From: Dyadobacter sp. CECT 9275
GTDB lineage: Bacteria; Bacteroidota; Bacteroidia; Cytophagales; Spirosomataceae
Assembly (NCBI RefSeq): GCF_907164905.1
Contig: NZ_CAJRAF010000002.1
Location: forward strand, 3,806,001 to 3,870,000
Length of the DNA: 64,000 nucleotides
Direction of reading: 5' to 3'
Every line of letters starts with the position of its first letter. Positions within the stretch are counted from its first letter, which is position 1. This document shows, piece by piece, positions 52,931-62,268 of this stretch. The notes below the pieces were generated by a model that searched no databases, was not told where the DNA came from, and saw only the letters and a program-made list of their open reading frames with translations. The position numbers were made by a program, and so were the translations under genes.

Positions 52931-53482
52931 TTAAAATTCCAGCTCGGAAGGTAATTCCAGCTGACGTGCATACATTCTGGAACACAGTGTGTGTACCAGC
53001 ATCAGCATCCGGTTCGTATCTTTCAGATAGTCAGTGCGGTAGTCTGCATCCAACTTAGCCAGTCCGTTAATAATTGTCTGTGCTTTTTTGGCAATGTACA
53101 GCGCACATGTATCGGACCGGGAAGAATAATTGTGGAGAATTTCCTGATGCCGTTCCATAAAACTGAGAAGTAAATGTAAATTCAGTTCAATGGCACCGAT
53201 TTTATCCTTGGTTACTTTTACGTGATAACTGATATCCCCGCTCAGGCTGCGCATGTCCATCAGTATCCAGCCGGGTGTATCCTGGTTATAGCCGGCAACC
53301 CTTTCAATTCGGGTAATAATTTCTTCGCGCCGTTCAGGTATGGTAGCAGAATCCTCGATCAGCTCGAAGTATAATTTATCAACAAGCACTGCGTCCTTGC
53401 CGACCAGCCTGATCAAAAGTTTATCCTTTTCCTTCACGGGCATCTGAATAATTGCCTTTTTAAGAGATTCGGGGAGAGCCAT
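52931..53482 (-). CDS. Conserved helical protein, unknown function
   Basis: 183 residues, mostly helical, starting MALPESLKKAIIQMPVKEKD. It contains DTPGWILMDMRSLSGDISYHVKV and a long C-terminal helical stretch. No signal, no membrane span and no catalytic motif. The family looks typical of Cytophagales, but I cannot name it. Confidence 0.75.
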   Translation of the reverse strand: MALPESLKKAIIQMPVKEKDKLLIRLVGKDAVLVDKLYFELIEDSATIPERREEIITRIERVAGYNQDTPGWILMDMRSLSGDISYHVKVTKDKIGAIELNLHLLLSFMERHQEILHNYSSRSDTCALYIAKKAQTIINGLAKLDADYRTDYLKDTNRMLMLVHTLCSRMYARQLELPSELEF

Positions 53483-53570
53483 GGTACGCAGTTTTTATTA
53501 ACTTAGTTTTTACTTGGCATTACAACCCAAGTTTAAGAGGAAATTAAAACGTTTGACAAAAATAGGAGCA

Positions 53571-54869
53571 ATGAGTAAATACGCCTCAATTATTGCCGGT
53601 ATTGCCCTTATTTTAATTTTTATATTCACGTTATTTACACAAACTCTGAATGCCCCTTCCTTCGATGACTTTGAAGCAACCTTAGCCATTATCAAAAGGT
53701 TTTATTTTGAAAATCGGACCTGGAAGGACAGGCTGGCAGTGTTGTTCCTGCGGCACAACGAACACCGGATTGTAATATCCCGGTCAGTCGCGGTGCTGTA
53801 TTATCATTTGTTCGGGAACATCAGCTTTTCGAATCTTGTCTGGTTTCAAAATGTATTCCTCCTTGGCTTTTTTGGGTTAATACTGAAAATTTTTGCGGAT
53901 GAAAACAAACTTTCAGCCTCTGCTTTTTTGATTATTACGAGCTTTTTATTCAGCTTTTCCTTTTGGCAGGTTTCATTTTATTACTGGGCAGGCATACAGC
54001 ATTTTACTGTTTTTTTCTTTTCATTTCTGTCTCTTATACTACTTAACGAAGCCGTTAAATTATCCAGCTGGCGGTTCATTTTATCGGTGATTTCGGCTAC
54101 CCTGGCTGCTTTTTCCTTTGGTAACGGTTTCCTGGTCTTGCTGCTGGGAGGATTTATTTTATTGGTGCAACGGAAATATGCTCTGCTGGCCGTATGGGCA
54201 GTTCTGTCCGGGATAATGTTATATATTACCTTCCTTGTAGATCCCAATGAACCAAATGAGAAGGAGACTTTTAGCTTAGTATCCATGGCAAAACTTCTCT
54301 TTACTTTTATGGGAAGTTATTTGTTCATAAACCCTCCCTCCGATTTTTTGGTGTACCTCAACATCATATTTTGTATGATTGCAGGACTAGCCATTCTTAT
54401 CTTCTGGGTCTGGTTATTCATCAGCGGGTATGCATGTAAGAAACCGCTGTTATATAGCCTCTTTTCTTTACCTGTCCTTACAGGAATTCTCATTTCCATT
54501 TCAAGATTCAGTACTAAGGCTGCCGGGGGTATTGCTCCGAGATATATGTTTTTTACCAGCCTTATCCCTGTTTTGCTGTTACTTATTTTGCTGGATATCA
54601 AGGTAATTAAGCGGGAATGGCTGGGGTGGTTTTCGGTTTTGGTAGTGGTGTTATGGAGTGCCGGTTTCTATTTTCAGAGGAAAGAGCTGATCCTCATGAA
54701 TACCGAGATTACAACTAATCTAAATGCCTGGAAACAGGATCATTCTCACAAGATGATTTTTTACCGCGATGCGGAGCCTTATTCCAGTATATTGCAATGG
54801 TCTATTGAAAACAAAGTTTTTCAGTTACAGGATCAGCCCGGGCCTTCCCCGGTACCGGTTAAAAATTAG
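53571..54869 (+). CDS. Multi-spanning GT-C-like membrane protein
   Basis: 432 residues from ATG 53571 behind AGGAGC; a frame to 53514 adds only 19 residues. About 10 membrane spans, with FDDFEATLAIIKRFYF in the first periplasmic loop (acidic residues as in GT-C enzymes) and RHNEHRIVISRSVAVLYYHLFG after it. Probably a polyprenyl-sugar-dependent transferase for envelope glycan, followed by two more glycan-related genes. Confidence 0.65.
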   Translation: MSKYASIIAGIALILIFIFTLFTQTLNAPSFDDFEATLAIIKRFYFENRTWKDRLAVLFLRHNEHRIVISRSVAVLYYHLFGNISFSNLVWFQNVFLLGFFGLILKIFADENKLSASAFLIITSFLFSFSFWQVSFYYWAGIQHFTVFFFSFLSLILLNEAVKLSSWRFILSVISATLAAFSFGNGFLVLLLGGFILLVQRKYALLAVWAVLSGIMLYITFLVDPNEPNEKETFSLVSMAKLLFTFMGSYLFINPPSDFLVYLNIIFCMIAGLAILIFWVWLFISGYACKKPLLYSLFSLPVLTGILISISRFSTKAAGGIAPRYMFFTSLIPVLLLLILLDIKVIKREWLGWFSVLVVVLWSAGFYFQRKELILMNTEITTNLNAWKQDHSHKMIFYRDAEPYSSILQWSIENKVFQLQDQPGPSPVPVKN

Positions 54870-54948
54870 TAAGGGCCCTTATTTCGAAAAAAGAATAAAT
54901 GCCTCTAACTTGCGCTTTTTAACACACTCCTAAATCTAAAGGGAAGTT

Positions 54949-55926
54949 ATGATTTCAGTAGCTATGTGCACCTACAATGGGGCAAAATACTTGCCTCAAC
55001 AGCTGGAAAGCATTGCTAATCAAATAGTTGGGGTTGACGAATTGGTGGTCTGCGACGACGGATCCAAGGATAATACAATTGAGGTACTCACTGCATTTTC
55101 GGAATCATCTCCTTTTAAGATTCGCATATACCGCAATGAGGTTAATCTGGGTTCTACAAAAAATTTCGAAAAATGCCTTAGCCTTTGCGAGGGTGAGATA
55201 ATTTTCCTGGCCGATCAGGATGATATCTGGCGCAGCGATAAAGTCGAAAAACAATCCGGATTTCTGGAAAAACATCCGGATAAGGATGCCGTTTTCTCAA
55301 ATGCGACGATGATAAACGGAAATTCGGAGGAAATCGGCAAAACCATCTGGCAGGAAATAGAATTCAGCAAGGACCTTCAGGATAAATGGGAACGAGGGAA
55401 AGCACACGAAATATTGTTTAATGGTTTCGTGGTTACGGGCGCTACCCTGGCCATCCGCAGGAGCTGCCTGGATCGGCTCACTCCCTTCCCGACCCATGTG
55501 CCCGACCTCATTCATGATGCCTGGATCGCCATGGTTTTAAGTCTTGAAGACAAAATATCTTTAATCCCTGAAAACCTGATAAGTTACCGTATTCACTCCA
55601 GCCAGCAGGTTGGCTTCGGGGGAAAAGTAGAGTACGTTAAACTTACCGACCGGATTGTCCGGGGCAGAAAGGAGAAACTTTTACCGCTGGAAGAAAAAGC
55701 GCATAAACTGCACGCACTTTATCTGCTGCTCAGGTCCATCACGTTTGTTCCCAGAGAGAAACTGATAAAACTCTATCTGTCGCAGCAGCATTTTACCCGC
55801 AGGGCAACACTTCCAGAAAACCGACTGCTACGTGTGGCGCCTATCCTGAGCCATCTGCTGCGCGGTTATTATAAATTTAGCAGCAAGGACTGGTGGCTGC
55901 CGGCGATTGGTGACTTGCTGGAATAA
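54949..55926 (+). CDS. GT2 glycosyltransferase
   Basis: 325 residues. GT-A fold: MISVAMCTYNGAKYLPQQLE at the start, VCDDGSKDNT, and the metal-binding DQDDIWRSDKV. It probably adds rhamnose or a similar sugar to a surface polysaccharide. It ends 17 bases before the next gene. Confidence 0.9.
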   Translation: MISVAMCTYNGAKYLPQQLESIANQIVGVDELVVCDDGSKDNTIEVLTAFSESSPFKIRIYRNEVNLGSTKNFEKCLSLCEGEIIFLADQDDIWRSDKVEKQSGFLEKHPDKDAVFSNATMINGNSEEIGKTIWQEIEFSKDLQDKWERGKAHEILFNGFVVTGATLAIRRSCLDRLTPFPTHVPDLIHDAWIAMVLSLEDKISLIPENLISYRIHSSQQVGFGGKVEYVKLTDRIVRGRKEKLLPLEEKAHKLHALYLLLRSITFVPREKLIKLYLSQQHFTRRATLPENRLLRVAPILSHLLRGYYKFSSKDWWLPAIGDLLE

Positions 55927-55943
55927 CAACTAATTTTGAAATT

Positions 55944-56699
55944 GTGAAACAGGCAAATCCTTCAGTTGCGGTTGTGATCCCGGTGTACCAGGCAACGCTC
56001 AACGACAATGAGAAACGATCGTTGCAACAATGTGTCCGTGTTTTGGGCAAGTACCCGATCTGGCTCGTAAAACCTGAAAGCCTGAGCGGAGATTTTATTC
56101 TGAACGAATATCCGGCTATCAAAGCAATCTCTTTTGAAGACAGGTTTTTCAAAAGCACCCAGAGTTACAATGAGTTACTGATATCCATTGATTTTTACCG
56201 ACGCTTTCAGAATTACGATTATATCCTGATTTATCAGCCGGATGCCTACGTTTTCAGAGATGAACTGACCGAATGGTGTAAAAAGGGGTATGATTACATA
56301 GGTGCTCCTTCGCTTCATCAGGAAGAATTTGATTCACTCGTTTCCGGCAGCATTTTTTCAGAAGCACTGTCTTCCAGCCGGATTGTGTACAACGGGGGGC
56401 TGTCGCTACGTAAAGTTTCGGCGGTGATCCGGTATCTTAAAATTTACAATTTCTTCTATTCCGGATGGAAAGGTAATGAAGACATGCTCTTTTCGCAGGA
56501 GGCAACCCGGCTCCTGCCTATGAAATTATTCCTGAAAGTGCCGCCCTGGCAGGAAGCCCTCACATTCTCCTTTGAAAAAAGTCCTGCTGCTTCCTACGAA
56601 CTGACGGCTGGCCAGCTCCCTTTTGCCTGCCATGCCTGGGAACGTTACGACCCCGCATTCTGGGCCAAGTATATTCCTCAGGCAGGGGAGATACTTTAA
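55944..56699 (+). CDS. DUF5672-family protein (putative glycosyltransferase)
   Basis: 251 residues, start GTG 55944. IYQPDAYVFRDELTEWCKKG, YDYIGAPSL and VYNGGLSLRKVSAVI match the DUF5672 glycosyltransferase-like fold. FACHAWERYDPAFW near the end is characteristic. It probably acts with the preceding GT2 in envelope glycan synthesis. Confidence 0.8.
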   Translation: MKQANPSVAVVIPVYQATLNDNEKRSLQQCVRVLGKYPIWLVKPESLSGDFILNEYPAIKAISFEDRFFKSTQSYNELLISIDFYRRFQNYDYILIYQPDAYVFRDELTEWCKKGYDYIGAPSLHQEEFDSLVSGSIFSEALSSSRIVYNGGLSLRKVSAVIRYLKIYNFFYSGWKGNEDMLFSQEATRLLPMKLFLKVPPWQEALTFSFEKSPAASYELTAGQLPFACHAWERYDPAFWAKYIPQAGEIL

Positions 56700-56773
56700 C
56701 AATTTTTAACAAACTATGAGCGGCCTTCCGTCGTTTCTGGTATTATTGATTAAAAATTTAAGAGAAGATCCGC

Positions 56774-58003
56774 ATGAAATTTAAGTTGTTAGTGGTATTG
56801 TTCTGTGCCATCGGACTATCCTCCCACAGCAGTTTTGCACAGATAACAGAATCACCACGAGTGGAGGAGCAGTCTGCAAAATATGTAAAAATCAAGCGTG
56901 TAGAGCTTACGGATAATTACACGATCATTCACCTTCAGTTTTCGGAACGGAGCGGTTTAGGCCAGCAAGGCCCTCTGCGCCTACCCGACTTCAAAGGTCA
57001 GCAGCAGCAGGGAGCCGGTAGTATATGGCTGGATCCGGAGACAAGACTCTACAAACCGGGTGATATTAACACAAAGTTCAGGTTCATTAAAGCTGAAAAC
57101 ATACCCACCGACCAGCAGCGGAAAAGTGTTGCAGCTGGGGAAACTGTAGATTTTGTAGCTTATTTTGAAAGGCTGACGCCAGGTATCGAAATATTTGACT
57201 TCTACGAAGGCAGGGCGCAAAGTAAAACTGAGCAGACCTGGAATTTTTACGGTGTGCATATTACCAATCCGTTGAAAAAAACGTCATCAAAAAAGTCGTC
57301 TGCACCCCAAAAAAACCCAGCCGTTCAGAAAGAGGAAATAGAAGAAGCGCCATTGATAAAAGAGAAAGAGCCCGTTAGAGCAGTGGAAGAAGAGGCCTAC
57401 GGCGTTATAAAGGGTACGGTATACGATGGAAAAACAAAACAGCCCATACCCGCTGAAATTTCTTACGTTGAGAAAGGAGATTCCTTGCAGATTAAATCCT
57501 CGTCGGGGAAGTTCCGTATTGGGCTGGACCCGAAGGAATCTTATACTTTAAAAGTTCTTTCAAAAGGGTATTACGGAGAATCAAAAGAACTCTCCCTGGC
57601 TGATTCGGCTGGTAAAACGTCATTCAACCATGATTTTTATCTGTCGCCATTAAAAGTCGGAGAGACGATCGCGATGCCGAACCTGTATTTTGAAACCTCG
57701 AAATTCACACTGTTACGCGAATCGTTTGCCGAGCTGGACAAGCTTGCCAGTATGATGAGGGATAACCCGCAGATACGGATCCGGGTGGAGGGCCACACGG
57801 ATAATGTGGGAGATTTTGATAAAAATATTGAGTTATCGACCAAAAGGGCGGAGTCGGTAAAACAGTACCTGGTCGAAAAAGGAATTGAAAGCAGCAGAAT
57901 AGAGGCCCGGGGTTATGGCGCAACCAGGCCTTTGACCAAAAGCGGTTCAGAAGAGCAGCGCCGGAAAAACCGAAGGGTGGAATTTGTAATCACAAACACT
58001 TAG
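56774..58003 (+). CDS. OmpA-family outer membrane protein
   Basis: 409 residues. Signal peptide (LFCAIGLSSHSSFA, cut before QIT), an N-terminal beta domain (~25-165), a charged linker (~170-215, EEIEEAPLIKEKEPV), a carboxypeptidase-regulatory-like domain (~220-290, IKGTVYDGKTKQPIPAEI) and a C-terminal OmpA peptidoglycan-binding domain (~300-405, VEGHTDNVGDFDKNIELS, RRVEFVI). It anchors the outer membrane to peptidoglycan. Confidence 0.9.
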   Translation: MKFKLLVVLFCAIGLSSHSSFAQITESPRVEEQSAKYVKIKRVELTDNYTIIHLQFSERSGLGQQGPLRLPDFKGQQQQGAGSIWLDPETRLYKPGDINTKFRFIKAENIPTDQQRKSVAAGETVDFVAYFERLTPGIEIFDFYEGRAQSKTEQTWNFYGVHITNPLKKTSSKKSSAPQKNPAVQKEEIEEAPLIKEKEPVRAVEEEAYGVIKGTVYDGKTKQPIPAEISYVEKGDSLQIKSSSGKFRIGLDPKESYTLKVLSKGYYGESKELSLADSAGKTSFNHDFYLSPLKVGETIAMPNLYFETSKFTLLRESFAELDKLASMMRDNPQIRIRVEGHTDNVGDFDKNIELSTKRAESVKQYLVEKGIESSRIEARGYGATRPLTKSGSEEQRRKNRRVEFVITNT

Positions 58004-58020
58004 TGTTGCTACAATAAAAG

Positions 58021-58066
58021 AAAGTGGAAGCCCTCGCCGACCGGGATCAGCGAGGGCTTCTACTTT
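58021..58066. terminator. Bidirectional terminator between ompA-like gene and tpiA
   Basis: GAAGCCCTCGC (58027-58037) and GCGAGGGCTTC (58050-58060), extended outward by AAAGTG/TACTTT, between convergent genes. Confidence 0.85.
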
Positions 58067-58081
58067 ACCGTCAGGACCGGA

Positions 58082-58843
58082 TTACCGGGCCTTGATGATG
58101 TTGGTGAATTCTCTTGATTTCAGGGATGCTCCGCCAACAAGGCCACCGTCAATATCTGGCGCAGAAAACAGCTCGGGAGCGCTTGCTGCCGTCACACTAC
58201 CACCATAGAGTATGGAGATTTCGTTGGCAACCTCTTCGCCGTATTTACCTGCCAGATGACCGCGCAGCGCAGCGTGCATTTCCTGAGCTTGCTCCGACGT
58301 GGCAGTAAGCCCTGTCCCGATCGCCCATATCGGTTCATACGCTATGATTACCGAGAGAATCTGCTCTGCTGAAAGGTGGAACAGGCTTTCGGATATCTGG
58401 TTTTTTACAAATCCTATGTAATCCTCATTTTGTCTCTGGTCCAGTGACTCTCCGCAGCAGAAGATCGGAGAGATACCATGTGCCAGCGAAACATTTACTT
58501 TCTCGGCCAGCAAAGCATTTGTTTCTCCAAAATACTGGCGGCGCTCGCTATGGCCCACCAGTACATACTTCACTCCGATGGACTGCAGCATAGGCGCAGC
58601 AATTTCTCCGGTGAAGGCTCCTGATAACTTGTCCGAAACGTTTTGTGCAGCAACTGAGAAATGAGGAGCATTTTCAATATATTTCTGGATCGTGCTGAGG
58701 TATATAGCCGGGGGACAAAGAATAATTTCGGCATCATTTGTCACTTCATCATGGGCCATATTGACAAGTTCCGAGGTAAGCGCTATGGCCTCATCCAGAA
58801 CCTTATTCATTTTCCAGTTTCCGGCAACTATTTTTTTTCGCAT
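58082..58843 (-). CDS. tpiA: Triosephosphate isomerase
   Basis: 253 residues, normal length. Catalytic Lys in GNWKMN (~11), His in VGHSERRQYFGE (~98), Glu in AYEPIWAIGTG (~170) and the mobile loop following it, plus the GGSV region. It interconverts dihydroxyacetone phosphate and glyceraldehyde 3-phosphate in glycolysis. Confidence 0.98.
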   Translation of the reverse strand: MRKKIVAGNWKMNKVLDEAIALTSELVNMAHDEVTNDAEIILCPPAIYLSTIQKYIENAPHFSVAAQNVSDKLSGAFTGEIAAPMLQSIGVKYVLVGHSERRQYFGETNALLAEKVNVSLAHGISPIFCCGESLDQRQNEDYIGFVKNQISESLFHLSAEQILSVIIAYEPIWAIGTGLTATSEQAQEMHAALRGHLAGKYGEEVANEISILYGGSVTAASAPELFSAPDIDGGLVGGASLKSREFTNIIKAR

Positions 58844-59133
58844 GAGTTAATTTTTATTGTGATATGCATCATTTGACGCAACAAAATTATCATATTTTCA
58901 TCATTAACCGTATTCTATATCAATACTTAAAAAAAACGCAAAAAATTAGCACATATAAAGATTTGTTTGTGTTTAATGAAGGATTAATATATTAAATTTG
59001 AAGTAAGAAACTGTTTTGGTCCGATGCGCTACTTTGAGTGAATAGTTGTACTGATGATGGTCAAAACTATTCATTATCAGGATTTTCTGGGAGAGTCTAA
59101 CAAAATTTAAAAATTTCAGGAAAGGAGGCCACG

Positions 59134-60402
59134 ATGAAAGCGTCTAAGTGGTTATTAATAACACTTCTACTATCCATATGCGGAAATACCTTTGCAGAAA
59201 ATAACGATGCCGCGCTGGTGTCGGAAGAAAGGTACGGTTACTATTTAGAGAAAAACCGGAAAATGGCCCGCATACCTTTCGAACTACATTCGAATCTTAT
59301 TCTCATTTTTGTAAAAATCAATGAAACGGACTCGCTCAGGTTCATACTTGATACCGGCGTTAGCTCTATTATCATAACCGATCCGACGGCATTAAAGCCT
59401 GATAAGCTCCGGCTAACGCGTACAGTAAACCTTTCGGGAGCAGGAGAGGGTAAGTCGGTGCTGGCACATGTAGCAATAGACAACCGGTTTTCCATGGGCA
59501 GGCTCAAGGCCAGTCACCAGAACCTGGTGGTGCTGGAAGAGGATTTTCTGCACCTCTCCGAATACGTGGGCGTACCGGTTCATGGCATTTTCGGGTACGA
59601 GATCTTCAACAATTTTGTGGTAACCATTGATTTTGCAAGGAAAGAGTTAATGCTGGAGCGTCCCGATCATTACCGGTACAAAAAGTCGAAGGGAGAAAAA
59701 TTTCCGCTCGTCATTCAGGATACCAAGCCGTTTACCGATGCCGTAACGCTTTTTGCTGACGGGCGCGAACGTCCGATCCGTGTGCTGATTGATACCGGCG
59801 CAGGGCATGCCTTGCTGGTGAACAATTCTCCCAAGGAAACGCTGAGGTTACCCGAAAAGGTGATTCGTGCGCAGCTGGGCAGAGGCCTGAACGGCGTGAT
59901 CAACGGAAATCTGGGCCGTGTAGAAAGAATCCGGCTCGGCAAATACGAACTGGACAATATCGTTGCTTCCTTTCCCGACAGTATCGCGTTTGCGTCCAAG
60001 TTGCGTAATGGCATGGAGCGGCAGGGGAATATCGGCTGTGAACTGCTCAGGAGGTTTAAAGTGACCATGAATTACCATGAGGGGTATATGGCGCTTAAAC
60101 CGATCAAAAGCAAAATGAAAGAAAAATTTGAACATGATATGAGTGGAATGGAAGTAAGGGCAGGCGGGACAGATCTCCGTACCTTTTATGTCAGTCATGT
60201 CAATGCCAATTCTCCGGCCCTTAAGGCAGGCCTTCTGGAAGGAGACCAGTTGCTTTTTATTGACAACCGGGCAGCTAATGATATCAATATCAGTGATATA
60301 TATAAACTTTTACAGCGAGGTGACGGACGTAACATTGATCTGCTCGTAAAACGCAACGGAGATATTTTCTTTACCAGACTTACGCTGAAAAGAATGATTT
60401 AA
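59134..60402 (+). CDS. Aspartyl protease family protein with PDZ domain
   Basis: 422 residues. Signal peptide (WLLITLLLSICGNTFA), two retropepsin-like halves with active-site motifs FILDTGVSS (~72) and VLIDTGAGH (~212), and a C-terminal PDZ domain (~340-415, SPALKAGLLEGDQLLFIDN). It is probably periplasmic and cleaves or senses proteins. GGAAAGGAGG lies before ATG 59134, unusual among its neighbours. Confidence 0.85.
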   Translation: MKASKWLLITLLLSICGNTFAENNDAALVSEERYGYYLEKNRKMARIPFELHSNLILIFVKINETDSLRFILDTGVSSIIITDPTALKPDKLRLTRTVNLSGAGEGKSVLAHVAIDNRFSMGRLKASHQNLVVLEEDFLHLSEYVGVPVHGIFGYEIFNNFVVTIDFARKELMLERPDHYRYKKSKGEKFPLVIQDTKPFTDAVTLFADGRERPIRVLIDTGAGHALLVNNSPKETLRLPEKVIRAQLGRGLNGVINGNLGRVERIRLGKYELDNIVASFPDSIAFASKLRNGMERQGNIGCELLRRFKVTMNYHEGYMALKPIKSKMKEKFEHDMSGMEVRAGGTDLRTFYVSHVNANSPALKAGLLEGDQLLFIDNRAANDINISDIYKLLQRGDGRNIDLLVKRNGDIFFTRLTLKRMI

Positions 60403-60432
60403 TTACTTTTAGGCAAACCAACCCGGATCGTT

Positions 60433-61086
60433 TTGGAGCGCCTTATCATAACAGAAGACGGATCTCATTCACTTTTCAGTCCGCTGTTTAATCAGCAGTA
60501 TCATTCTTTGCAGGGAGCACTGACGGAGTCTTTGCATATATATATTCAGCTGGGCCTGCTGCCACTGATAGAAGACCAAAACGAAATTTCAATTTTTGAA
60601 ATGGGTTTCGGATCTGGTCTTAATGCATTACTCGCCTGGAAAACAGCGGATGAAAGGGGCTGCCGCATTTCCTACACTTCTGTGGAAGCATACCCGGTAT
60701 CTGCGGATGAAGCGGCGCTGCTCAACTATGATGCCCTGGTTGGAAAGCCGGGGCTTTTACTTTTGCATCAGTGTCCCTGGAATGTCAGGAATGAATTATC
60801 CGCGCAATTTAATTTCAGTAAGGTACTGGCCAGGCTACAGGATCTGGAAATAACAGATTCCTATGATCTGATTTTTTATGATGCGTTTGATCCCAGAGCG
60901 CAGCCGGAACTTTGGACAGAAGAAATTTTTGCCAAAATTGCAGCCCATACAAAGCCAGGTGGCGTATTAGTTACATATTCTTCCAAGGGGATCGTTAAAA
61001 GAGCACTCGCGGCGGCGGGTTTCAGAGTAGAAAGGCACCGCGGGCCGGGAAGGAAAGTACATGTACTCAAAGCCATCAAACTTTAA
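60433..61086 (+). CDS. mnmD: tRNA (5-methylaminomethyl-2-thiouridine) methyltransferase MnmD
   Basis: 217 residues, start TTG 60433. [15 protein letters not shown] is the SAM-binding motif, and [20 protein letters not shown] is the DUF752 signature. The FAD domain of MnmC is absent, so this is the stand-alone methyltransferase form. It overlaps no gene; gmhA starts 19 bases after its stop. Confidence 0.9.
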   Translation: MERLIITEDGSHSLFSPLFNQQYHSLQGALTESLHIYIQLGLLPLIEDQNEISIFEMGFGSGLNALLAWKTADERGCRISYTSVEAYPVSADEAALLNYDALVGKPGLLLLHQCPWNVRNELSAQFNFSKVLARLQDLEITDSYDLIFYDAFDPRAQPELWTEEIFAKIAAHTKPGGVLVTYSSKGIVKRALAAAGFRVERHRGPGRKVHVLKAIKL

Positions 61087-61105
61087 TCATTTATCAAAAA
61101 CAAGT

Positions 61106-61693
61106 ATGAGTTTTCAAAATATTATCAGCCAGGAATTACGCGAAGCACAAAAGGTACTGGATGCATTTTTGAATGATCCCGCGCAGCTGGAAAAGATAGA
61201 AACAGCGGCCGGGTTAATGGCAGATGCCATCCGGAATAACGGAAAGATCATTTCCGCCGGGAACGGAGGGTCACACTGCGACGCCATGCACTTTGCAGAA
61301 GAGCTCACAGGCAGATACCGGAATAACCGCCGTGCGTTGCCTGCTATTGCGATATCGGACGTCAGCCATATCAGCTGTGTGGGAAACGACTATGGTTATG
61401 AGTTTATTTTCTCGAGGTATCTGGAGGCGCTGGGACAGCCAGGAGATGTTTTTTTAGGATTGAGCACAAGTGGAAATTCAGGCAATATCCTCAACGCAGT
61501 GGAAGCGGCAAGGGCAAAAGGAATGAAGGTGGTGATCATGTCTGGTAAAGACGGCGGAAAACTTGCGGGAAAGGCTGATGTAGAAATCCGGGTACCTCAT
61601 TTTGGCTATGCCGACCGGGTTCAGGAGATACATATCAAGGTAATCCATATATTTATGCTGTTGATTGAAAAAATGATTATTGGTGAAGAATAA
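61106..61693 (+). CDS. gmhA: Sedoheptulose 7-phosphate isomerase
   Basis: 195 residues from ATG 61106 ([15 protein letters not shown]); a longer frame to 61061 overlaps mnmD. SIS domain with [20 protein letters not shown] near residue 50, [19 protein letters not shown] near 120 and the metal-binding [15 protein letters not shown] end ([12 protein letters not shown]). It makes the heptose precursor of LPS or S-layer glycan. Confidence 0.95.
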   Translation: MSFQNIISQELREAQKVLDAFLNDPAQLEKIETAAGLMADAIRNNGKIISAGNGGSHCDAMHFAEELTGRYRNNRRALPAIAISDVSHISCVGNDYGYEFIFSRYLEALGQPGDVFLGLSTSGNSGNILNAVEAARAKGMKVVIMSGKDGGKLAGKADVEIRVPHFGYADRVQEIHIKVIHIFMLLIEKMIIGEE

Positions 61694-61737
61694 GCGGCTT
61701 TAAAAATAAGTCCTGACCGGCATAAAGATAACGAAGC

Positions 61738-62178
61738 ATGAAAGTACGGCCATCTGCAATTATTGTGAAAGATCAGGCGATTCTCACGCTTCGTTACCGT
61801 TATCAGTCTACGGATGTTTTTGCGCTTCCCGGCGGCAACCCTGATCCGGGAGAAACCCTTCAAGAAGCCCTATCCCGCGAGCTTACCGAAGAACTAAATA
61901 TTAAAGCAATCGCTGGTACAATGGTAGTTTGCGGAGAGGTAATCTGGAGGGAGGTTTCCCGGGAAACTTTACATATGGTTTTCGCAACCCATATTACCGA
62001 AGGTATCCCCCAGATTAACCCTGAACAAACCACAGCTCTGGAAATTGTCTGGCTGCCTGTTTCAGAACTTCATTCCCGTTTGTTATACCCCAATTTCGGA
62101 AAGCACATCCAGCAGTACCTCTCCAATGCGGTGCTGCCAGGTTATGTGGGTGTAGCGGACCAGCCCTATATCTGCTAA
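61738..62178 (+). CDS. Nudix hydrolase
   Basis: 146 residues. Nudix box GGNPDPGETLQEALSREL followed by TEELNI near residues 38-60. It hydrolyses a nucleoside-diphosphate derivative; substrate unknown. Follows gmhA by 44 bases. Confidence 0.9.
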   Translation: MKVRPSAIIVKDQAILTLRYRYQSTDVFALPGGNPDPGETLQEALSRELTEELNIKAIAGTMVVCGEVIWREVSRETLHMVFATHITEGIPQINPEQTTALEIVWLPVSELHSRLLYPNFGKHIQQYLSNAVLPGYVGVADQPYIC

Positions 62179-62268
62179 ATCTTCTTTTTGTCGGTTATAA
62201 TTCCCTCTCATATTTCTGAAAAACAGAAACATGCCGTACTTTTGCATTTTTTAAAGGGAACTGTGTAA